From: Actinomycetes bacterium
GTDB lineage: Bacteria; Actinomycetota; Thermoleophilia; Gaiellales; F1-60-MAGs149
Length of the DNA stretch: 64,000 nucleotides
Direction: 5' to 3'
NCBI GenBank assembly: GCA_025360225.1
Contig: JANYCN010000036.1
Span: forward strand, 62,001-126,000
Shown: one piece after another, positions 58,660-64,000 of the stretch
Layout of the letters: each line of letters opens with the position of its first letter
How positions within the stretch are numbered: position 1 is the first letter of the stretch
Translations under genes and position numbers: made by a program
The notes under the pieces: model-generated
Database searches by the model: none
What the model saw: the letters and a program-made list of their open reading frames with translations, nothing else
Told to the model about the DNA's origin: nothing

Positions 58660-59660
58660 TGCGCGTCTGGGTCGACCTGACCAACTCGCCGCACGTCGTG
58701 GTGCTCGCTCCCCTGATCGCGGCGATGCGTGCGCGCGGCGACGAGGTGCACGTCACGGCGCGAGACTTCGCCCAGACCGTCGAGCTTGCCCGTCTACACG
58801 GCCTCGATGTAGAGATCGTCGGACACCACGGTGGTGCGACGCGGGCCGGAAAGGCGAGGGCTGCCGGTGATCGCGTCGTCGCGCTCGCACGCTGGGCGAG
58901 GCGCCGCCGGTTCGACCGCGCGCTCGCCCACGGGTCGACCGACCAGCCGATCGTCGCGCGCGCCCTGCGCGTGCCAGCGACGACGATGTTCGACTACGAG
59001 TTCGCCACCCTCCAGCACTCGCTGAACTGTCACCTGGCCTGGCGGACGCTCGTGCCGGACGCGATCCCACCAGACCGCCTCGCGCGGTTCGGTGCGCGCG
59101 GTCGCCGCCTCGTGCGGTACCCGGGGTTGAAGGAGGAGTACGCGCTCGCCGGCTTCGTCGCGGACCCCTCCGTCGCCGCCGCCTTCGCGCCAGCCGGCGA
59201 GCTCCTTGCCGTTCTCCGTCCACCGCCTGAGCTCGCGCTCTACCACCGGTTCGAGAACTCGGTGTTCGACGACGTCCTCGCTCGGCTCTCGGCGACGGAG
59301 GGTGCAGCGACGGTCGTCCTTCCCCGGACGCGCGAGCAGGGGGAGCGCGTGCGCGCCCTCGCGCTGCCTCGTGTCACCGTTCCGACGACGGCGATCGACG
59401 GGCAGAGCCTCGTCGCCTCGGCCGACCTCGTCGTGTCGGCTGGGGGGACGATGAACCGGGAGGCGGTCGTCCTCGGCACGCCGGTCTACACGACGTTCGC
59501 CGGGCGCCTCGGCGGTGTGGACGAGAGGCTGATCGCTACCGGTCGACTCCGTCAGCTCGACTCGGCTGCTGACGTGGTGCTTGAGCGCAAGCCGGCGACT
59601 GGCGAGCAGCGGGTGCGGCGCGATCCCGCCGAGCTGGTCGCGCTCGCCCTCGACCGCTAA
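58659..59660 (+). CDS. DUF354-family, GT-B-fold-like protein
   Basis: A 333-residue protein of the DUF354 family, related in fold to UDP-GlcNAc 2-epimerase and GT-B glycosyltransferases. It starts MRVWVDLTNSPHVVVLAPLI, the family signature. RFDRALAHGSTDQPIVARAL, AGGTMNREAVVLGTPVYTTF and FAGRLGGVDERLIATGRL are further conserved blocks. The specific reaction is unknown in this family. ATG 58659 overlaps the aminotransferase stop codon by one base; in-frame upstream sequence lies inside that gene. Confidence 0.85.
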   Translation: MRVWVDLTNSPHVVVLAPLIAAMRARGDEVHVTARDFAQTVELARLHGLDVEIVGHHGGATRAGKARAAGDRVVALARWARRRRFDRALAHGSTDQPIVARALRVPATTMFDYEFATLQHSLNCHLAWRTLVPDAIPPDRLARFGARGRRLVRYPGLKEEYALAGFVADPSVAAAFAPAGELLAVLRPPPELALYHRFENSVFDDVLARLSATEGAATVVLPRTREQGERVRALALPRVTVPTTAIDGQSLVASADLVVSAGGTMNREAVVLGTPVYTTFAGRLGGVDERLIATGRLRQLDSAADVVLERKPATGEQRVRRDPAELVALALDR

Positions 59661-59665
59661 CACCG

Positions 59666-59671
59666 TATAAT
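59666..59671 (+). promoter_or_regulatory. -10 box TATAAT of the CapD-like gene
   Basis: A consensus TATAAT lies eight bases before the ATG at 59680, five bases after the DUF354 stop codon. Confidence 0.55.
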
Positions 59672-59679
59672 CGTCGCTT

Positions 59680-61530
59680 ATGGGCCTGCTGAACCGCCAC
59701 CGGATCGGGCACCTGCTCGCCGACGTGGCGCTGCTCGCGGTGGCGTGGTACGGCTCGTTCTTCCTGCGCCTGTTCGGCACGGATGACCCGAGCACGCAGT
59801 TCTGGCGGCACCTTCGCGACGAGGCACTGCCACGGGTGCTCGTGATCAAGGTCGTCGTGCTGGTCGGCCTCCGCGTCTACACCCGCCTCTGGCGGTACAC
59901 GTCGCTGCACGACGTCGTCGCGCTCGCTCGCGCTGTCGCGGTCGCCGAGGCCGCCGCGTATCTCGTGCTCTGGCTCTCGCCGCCGGTCGCGATGCACGGG
60001 CACTCCGTCTCGAACGGCATCGTCGGCATCGACCTGATCCTGACGGGCCTGTTGCTCGTCACTGCCCGCGCGGTCGCCCGGGCGGCGTTCGAGCACTCGG
60101 GCCCGTTCGTGCGCGGCCGTGAGGTGCTCGTGATCGGCGGCGGCTCCGCCGGGCGAATGATCGTGACCGAGATGGCGAAGCCGCGCTCGGGCTACGAGCC
60201 GATCGGGATCCTCGACGATGACCCGGTCAAGCAGGGCATCCAGATCGCCGGCGTGAAGGTCGTCGGACGTCTTGACGACCTCGAGCGGACGATCATCAAG
60301 TCGCCGCCGGACGAGGTCGTGATCGCGATGCATCGCGCGCCCGGCGAGCGACGCCACGCGATCGTCGAGACCTGCCGTCGTCTCGGTGTTCCCGTGCGCA
60401 CGCTGCCCGGACCGGAGGAGCTCCTAGAGGGTGACAACGGCCTCGGGCAGCTGCGCCAGGTGCGCGTCGAGGACGTCCTCGGGCGCCTGCCCGTGCTGCT
60501 CGATCTGTCGGAGATCGCCGGCTACCTGACGGGTCGAACGGTGCTCGTGACCGGCGCCGGCGGGTCGATCGGCTCCGAGCTGGTGCGCCAGATCGCACGT
60601 GTTGCCCCGACGTCGCTCGTGCTCGTCGACAACGCTGAGACGAGCCTGTTCACCATCGACCGCGAGCTCGCGGCTCGCAACGTCGTCGGCGTCACGGCGC
60701 TGCTTGCCGACGTGAAGGACGTCGCGCGCATGCGGGCGATCCTCGCGACGCATCGTCCGAGCGTCGTCTTCCACGCTGCGGCCTACAAGCACGTGCCGAT
60801 GACCGAGACCAACCCGGGTGAGGCGGTGCGCAACAACACCCTCGCGACGCGCGACCTGGCGCGGATCGCGCGCGAGGCGGACGTCGAGCGGTTCGTGTTG
60901 ATCTCGACCGACAAGGCGGTCGACCCACAGACGATGCTCGGTGCGTCGAAGGCGCTCTGCGAGTGGGTCGTCGAGGCCGAGGCGCAGACAGGATCTGCCA
61001 CGCGGTTCCTCGCCGTCCGCTTCGGCAACGTCCTCGCGTCCTCGGGCTCGGTGATCCCGATCTTCCGTGCCCAGATCGAGGCCGGCGGCCCCGTGACGGT
61101 GACCGACGAGCGGATGACCCGCTACTTCATGACGATCCCGGAGGCGGCGCAGCTGGTGCTCGAGGCCGGCGGCGTGGGCGAGTCAGGCGAGATCTTCGTC
61201 CTCGACATGGGTGAGCCCGTCTCGATCATGGAGCTGGCACGCCACATGATCCGCCTCGCCGGCCGGGAACCCGACGTCGACATCGCGATCACCGTGATCG
61301 GCGCCCGCGCGGGTGAGAAGATCCACGAGGTGCTGTTCGAGGAGAGCGAGCTGGTCGCCGTCACGCGGCACGAGAAGCTTCGCGTCGCGCGCCGGCCGAA
61401 GATCGATGCCGCCTGGCTCGCCGACCGGCTCGCAACGATCGAGGAGCTCGTCGCGTGCGGCGACGAGGACGCGTTGCGCCAGCTCGTCTGGGACACGGTT
61501 GCCGCGCCGAGCCGTGACGTGGTGAGCTGA
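59680..61530 (+). CDS. CapD-like membrane nucleotide-sugar epimerase/dehydratase
   Basis: A 616-residue polysaccharide-biosynthesis protein of PglF/CapD/WbpM type, probably a UDP-GlcNAc 4,6-dehydratase. Residues ~1-130 hold four membrane helices. A first Rossmann-like domain follows (EVLVIGGGSAGRMIVTEMAK), then a second at ~285 onward with the NAD loop VLVTGAGGSIGSELVRQIAR. In place of the SDR Tyr the family has Met or Val; here STDKAVDPQTMLGASKALCE keeps the catalytic lysine and the STDKA block. The product 4-keto sugar would feed the upstream aminotransferase. Its end overlaps the LysR gene (TGATG). Confidence 0.9.
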   Translation: MGLLNRHRIGHLLADVALLAVAWYGSFFLRLFGTDDPSTQFWRHLRDEALPRVLVIKVVVLVGLRVYTRLWRYTSLHDVVALARAVAVAEAAAYLVLWLSPPVAMHGHSVSNGIVGIDLILTGLLLVTARAVARAAFEHSGPFVRGREVLVIGGGSAGRMIVTEMAKPRSGYEPIGILDDDPVKQGIQIAGVKVVGRLDDLERTIIKSPPDEVVIAMHRAPGERRHAIVETCRRLGVPVRTLPGPEELLEGDNGLGQLRQVRVEDVLGRLPVLLDLSEIAGYLTGRTVLVTGAGGSIGSELVRQIARVAPTSLVLVDNAETSLFTIDRELAARNVVGVTALLADVKDVARMRAILATHRPSVVFHAAAYKHVPMTETNPGEAVRNNTLATRDLARIAREADVERFVLISTDKAVDPQTMLGASKALCEWVVEAEAQTGSATRFLAVRFGNVLASSGSVIPIFRAQIEAGGPVTVTDERMTRYFMTIPEAAQLVLEAGGVGESGEIFVLDMGEPVSIMELARHMIRLAGREPDVDIAITVIGARAGEKIHEVLFEESELVAVTRHEKLRVARRPKIDAAWLADRLATIEELVACGDEDALRQLVWDTVAAPSRDVVS

Positions 61531-62480
61531 TGGACACCCGCCAGCTCGAGGTCTTCTGCACCGTCGTCGATCGCTCGTCCTTCTCCCAGGCGGCTGAGCA
61601 CCTCGGCGTGACGCAGCCCGCCGTCTCCCTCGCGATCCGCTCGCTGGAGAAGCGCCTCGGTGTGACCCTCATCGATCGATCGGGACGGCAGGTCGAGCCG
61701 ACCGAGACGGGGCGCCACGTGTACCGCCAGGCGCAGCGGATCCTCGCGATCGAGTCCGAGATCCTGCGCACCTTGGCCGACAAGGGCGACCACGTCAGCG
61801 GCCCGCTGTTGGTCGGCGCCTCGTCCGGTCCGGGAGAGCGGGTGCTGCCGACGATCCTCGGCGCGTTCCGCGCGCTCCATCCAGACGTCGGCGTCTCGCT
61901 CCGGGTCGACGACTCGGAGACGGTGATCGATCGCGTGCTCGACCGCCAGGTCGAGCTCGGGATCGCCGCGATGGATCGCCCGCACCGGTCACTCCTCTTC
62001 GAGCCGTTCCTCCGCGACGAGCTGGTGCTGTGCTGTTGCCCCGGCAGCGCCTACGCGGGGCGACGGCTGACGCTGCAGGAGCTGCGAAAGACACCGCTCG
62101 TCGTGCAACAGGAAGGGTCAGGGGTTCGCGCACTCGTCGAGCGCGAGCTGCGCCACGCCGGCCTGCGCACCCGCGACCTGCACGTCGTCGCGGAGCTCGG
62201 CCTCTCCGAGTCGACGAAGACGGCGGTCGAGGGAGGCCTCGGCGTCTGCTTCATGTCGCGTCTGTCGATCGACCGCGAGATCCGCGCGGAGCGACTCGCG
62301 ATCGCGACGGTCGAAGGGCTCGACCTGCGGCGCATCCTCTACGCCGTCCAGCTCGCCAGCCGGCCGACGAGCCGTCTGGTGCGGTCGTTCCTCGACTTCG
62401 CCCGCGAAGAGCTCGGCGACCAGGCGGCGGTCCTCGACGCGCCGGGCACGCGCCCGGTCCGCGGCGGCCGCGTCGGCTAG
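61530..62480 (+). CDS. LysR-family transcriptional regulator, CysB/CysL-like effector domain
   Basis: A 316-residue regulator. The N-terminus RQLEVFCTVVDRSSFSQAAE, then LGVTQPAVSLAIRSLEKRLG and RQVEPTETG, is the DNA-binding helix set. The effector region starts VSGPLLVGASSGPGERVLPT, and AVEGGLGVCFMSRLSIDREI resembles the CysL/CbbR group. It is translationally coupled to the CapD-like gene, which is unusual for LysR proteins, as they normally diverge from their targets. It may respond to a sugar-related metabolite, but nothing supports a specific ligand. Confidence 0.9.
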   Translation: MDTRQLEVFCTVVDRSSFSQAAEHLGVTQPAVSLAIRSLEKRLGVTLIDRSGRQVEPTETGRHVYRQAQRILAIESEILRTLADKGDHVSGPLLVGASSGPGERVLPTILGAFRALHPDVGVSLRVDDSETVIDRVLDRQVELGIAAMDRPHRSLLFEPFLRDELVLCCCPGSAYAGRRLTLQELRKTPLVVQQEGSGVRALVERELRHAGLRTRDLHVVAELGLSESTKTAVEGGLGVCFMSRLSIDREIRAERLAIATVEGLDLRRILYAVQLASRPTSRLVRSFLDFAREELGDQAAVLDAPGTRPVRGGRVG

Positions 62481-62523
62481 CCGACGCTACAGGAGCGCCA
62501 CCGATCTGCCGACAACGTCGGCG

Positions 62524-62742
62524 ATGACGGATCGAAGACCGCCCGCAAGCGCCCGTCCTGCCCTCCACCGCGAGCTCGGCAGGCTGCTCGTGCTGCTTGC
62601 CGAGGAGCCTGACGAGGCGACGCGGGTCGACATCGTGGACGAGGCGCTCGACGTGTTGACCGTGCTCGAGCGGCTCGCTGACGGCTCGGCTCTCGCGCAC
62701 CCGCGTGGGCTCCGCGTCGTCGACGGTGGCCGTGCCGCCTGA
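62524..62742 (+). CDS. small acidic helical protein, function unknown
   Basis: A 72-residue protein from ATG 62524. The core RELGRLLVLLAEEPDEATRV followed by DIVDEALDVLTVLERLADGS is amphipathic and helical, with regularly spaced leucines that suggest a short coiled coil or helical bundle. No family is recognised, and no clear -10 box or ribosome site precedes it. Downstream of the LysR gene in the same direction. Confidence 0.45.
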   Translation: MTDRRPPASARPALHRELGRLLVLLAEEPDEATRVDIVDEALDVLTVLERLADGSALAHPRGLRVVDGGRAA

Positions 62743-62766
62743 GCGCTACGTGGTGCGAGCGGTGTC

Positions 62767-62772
62767 TACACT
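62767..62772 (+). promoter_or_regulatory. -10 box TACACT ahead of the broken protease
   Basis: TACACT is followed by six bases and a GTG at 62779. The frame from that GTG stops after 19 codons, so the intact-looking promoter now leads into a disrupted reading frame. Confidence 0.45.
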
Positions 62773-62795
62773 GGTCCAGTGCAGTTCTACGTTGA

Positions 62796-63258
62796 CCGCG
62801 GGATCGCCGCCAGCGTAACCTCCGTCGGCGACCCCTGATCCTCCTCGGGGCGCTTGTCGCGTTCGTGGCGGTTTCAAGCGCCGCGCTCGGGTATTGCAGC
62901 TCGGGGCAGAAGTGGGCAACTGCGTCACCACACGCCGTCTGGATTGGGTGCAGCATGCCGTCCTCATGGGTTACGGCAATTCGCGCCTCGCAGACGACGT
63001 GGAACAACGCAGGTTCTCCGTTCCGCTTCCGCGACGTATCGCCGTGTCTGAGTGGCCCACCATGCCAGGGCGGCAACGTGGTTCGGGGACAAACCACCGC
63101 AGGCGTTCCTGCGGAGACGCAGTCGTCAGCTGTAAGCCAGGGTGCCGCCTCGATGACCTGGGCTGACACGACGATGAGTACGGCGTTCACCTGGAACACC
63201 GCTGGAATCATGAGCCAGTCGGCCGGACAGGCGGATGTTCGCACGGTGATCACGCACG
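62796..63258 (+). pseudogene. truncated matrixin-like (M10-type) metalloprotease
   Basis: The open frame after a TGA at 62793 encodes a basic start and signal peptide (RNLRRRPLILLGALVAFVAV), then a matrixin-like N-terminal half with WVTAIRASQTTWNNAGSPFR, and a stretch leading to ADVRTVITHEL. In a functional protease that last motif should read HExxH within THELGHxLGL, but after THEL the sequence changes to a membrane helix of another protein. The start is also lost: the GTG with a good -10 box (62779) is in another frame. Both defects mark a decayed gene. Gene callers may report it as one 343-residue protein starting at GTG 62865. Confidence 0.6.
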
Positions 63259-63896
63259 AGCTAGCTAGGCGAAAGGTCTACCTCAGCGCAGCCCTGCTGA
63301 TCGCGGTTTCAGGTGCTGGTGTCTGGCAGGGCGTGCTCGGCACCCGGGATCGGACACAGCGTCCACTGCAGACGATTCGCGTCAGCGGGTTTCCGCTCGA
63401 TCGGAGCTTCGGCGCGATGGTGGCAGACGCTCGGGTCAACCTCGTGGTTCGCATGGATCGTCTGCAGGCAGGTGTGGCGCACTGGACGACGGCTGACGGT
63501 TCGGCGCCGGCCTACATCACGGAGTCGCGCGCTCCAACTCGCGCAGAGGCCGAGGCCAACGACAAGATCGCGACGCCAATCGAGGGACGTATCGTGAAGC
63601 TCCTCTTCGGGAGGCCGCCGGGTCAGGTCCTCTCAACGGAGGTTCTCGGCGGTCGTGTCGGATCCGTCCAGGTGGTCGGTGGCGACGAGCAGGCCCCGGA
63701 CGTTCTCCAGCTCACGGCGCCCGGCTCGCGCATCCTCGCCGGCACCCTGCAACCATCGGGCTTCGTGGAGCTTCTGTACGTCTACGCCGAAGCTTCGGGA
63801 CAGGTTCGAAGCCTCTTGTCATCGGGGAACGGCCCGGAGCCCGAGACGGTGGTTGGCCCGTACGAGGAGCAGCTGGCACGCCTGCCGGCACGGTGA
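63246..63896 (+). CDS. membrane-anchored protein of unknown function
   Basis: A protein of about 216 residues. From GTG 63246 it begins with ITHELARRKVYLSAALLIAV, one membrane helix (63290-63340), and then an outer domain with no known motif: TIRVSGFPLDRSFGAMVADA, APTRAEAEANDKIATPIEGR, VVGGDEQAPDVLQLTAPGSR. The start is uncertain because the frame is continuous with the upstream protease remnant; either the gene has a native GTG start there or it is the 3' part of a chimera. GATGTT lies six bases before the GTG and is a weak -10 candidate. Confidence 0.5.
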   Translation: MITHELARRKVYLSAALLIAVSGAGVWQGVLGTRDRTQRPLQTIRVSGFPLDRSFGAMVADARVNLVVRMDRLQAGVAHWTTADGSAPAYITESRAPTRAEAEANDKIATPIEGRIVKLLFGRPPGQVLSTEVLGGRVGSVQVVGGDEQAPDVLQLTAPGSRILAGTLQPSGFVELLYVYAEASGQVRSLLSSGNGPEPETVVGPYEEQLARLPAR

Positions 63897-63901
63897 GGAA
63901 A

Positions 63902-63925
63902 GCCGTGCGCCGTGCGCCGTGCGCC
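63902..63925. repeat. three tandem copies of GCCGTGC
   Basis: The 7-base unit GCCGTGC occurs three times in a row (63902-63922), followed by a partial GCC. It lies in the spacer between the membrane-anchored protein stop codon and the converging GGDEF gene. Confidence 0.7.
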
Positions 63926-63941
63926 ATGGCGTGGGCTCGGG

Positions 63942-64000
63942 CTACGCCGCGTCCGCGACGGCAACCCTGTCGCGCCCCGCGCCCTTCGCTCCGAGCATCG
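63942..64000 (-). CDS. C-terminal end of a GGDEF-domain protein (cut by the right edge)
   Basis: Reading leftward from the window edge, the last 18-19 codons end AMLGAKGAGRDRVAVADAA before TAG at 63944-63942. This matches the typical close of GGDEF (diguanylate cyclase) domains, ADxALYxAKxxGRNRV. The remainder lies outside the window, so domain composition and activity cannot be judged. If right, it adds a cyclic di-GMP synthase to the HD-GYP and PilZ genes in this window. Confidence 0.65.
   Translation of the reverse strand, partial: MLGAKGAGRDRVAVADAA

Noticed and set aside
1..64000. CRISPR arrays, prophage, insertion sequences or integrase genes
   Set aside because: No regularly spaced repeats, terminal inverted repeats, transposase or phage structural genes were recognised anywhere in the window.

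Overview
The window is about 64 kb of high-GC bacterial DNA, densely packed with genes on both strands. The gene content fits an Actinomycetota, most likely a Thermoleophilia-like lineage (this is inference). The indications are a futalosine-type menaquinone pathway (mqnE, mqnA, mqnC with ubiD/ubiX-like genes), a SufBCD-S-U iron-sulfur system, a PknB-like kinase, a split cytochrome b with a cytochrome c domain fused to its C-terminal half, many GTG starts, and many genes whose -10 box sits 6-7 bases before the start codon (leaderless architecture). I see no rRNA, tRNA, CRISPR array, prophage or insertion sequence.

Layout. 1-6965: a frameshifted MFS transporter cut by the left edge, a membrane HD-GYP protein, a MarR/YceI/FMN-reductase locus with palindromic operator candidates, an FAD oxidoreductase and two PilZ proteins. 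6966-7336: a gene-free stretch with two perfect tandem hairpins. 7337-14597: proA, a Ser/Thr kinase, a zinc-ribbon protein, a CAP-domain protein, gabT, dcd and a PucR-type regulator. 14594-21012: the suf cluster on the minus strand (sufC-sufB-sufD, a PIG-V-like glycosyltransferase, sufS-sufU). Two matching 26-bp palindromes overlap the promoters of sufC and of sufS. 21039-26994: a spermidine-synthase-like membrane fusion, an odd chemoreceptor-like/solute-binding fusion, HtrA, a PilZ-like protein, a copper-chaperone-like protein and a small membrane protein. 27025-35519: a run of plus-strand genes (enoyl-CoA hydratase, lipid kinase, DUF4126-like, phosphodiesterase, Pcm, GtrA, two large membrane proteins), mostly overlapping by a few bases. 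35526-41509: a small membrane protein, LysR/EamA divergent pair, YmdB-type phosphodiesterase, an M23-like protein with a lost metal ligand, and an ABC exporter.

41534-53827 is the respiratory quinone region: hemB, a small polyprenyl-synthase-like protein, a UbiD decarboxylase, the Rieske/cytochrome b/cytochrome bc genes, a TacA/TacT-type toxin-antitoxin pair, then ubiX, menG, a polyprenyl diphosphate synthase with an apparent frameshift, mqnE, mqnA, mqnC, a small conserved-looking protein and DedA. Together these would make menaquinone from chorismate, and the bc complex would oxidise it. 53873-64000: YaaA, RNase D, a GAF/HD-GYP protein, three surface-sugar genes (DegT aminotransferase, DUF354, CapD-like), a LysR regulator, a small protein, a broken matrixin-like protease joined to a membrane-anchored protein, and the last codons of a GGDEF protein.

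The signals most worth following are the shared suf palindromes, the leaderless promoter pattern, the chemoreceptor/solute-binding fusion, the broken protease junction and the 42.5 kb small protein next to UbiD. All calls come from reading the sequence; no database search was run.
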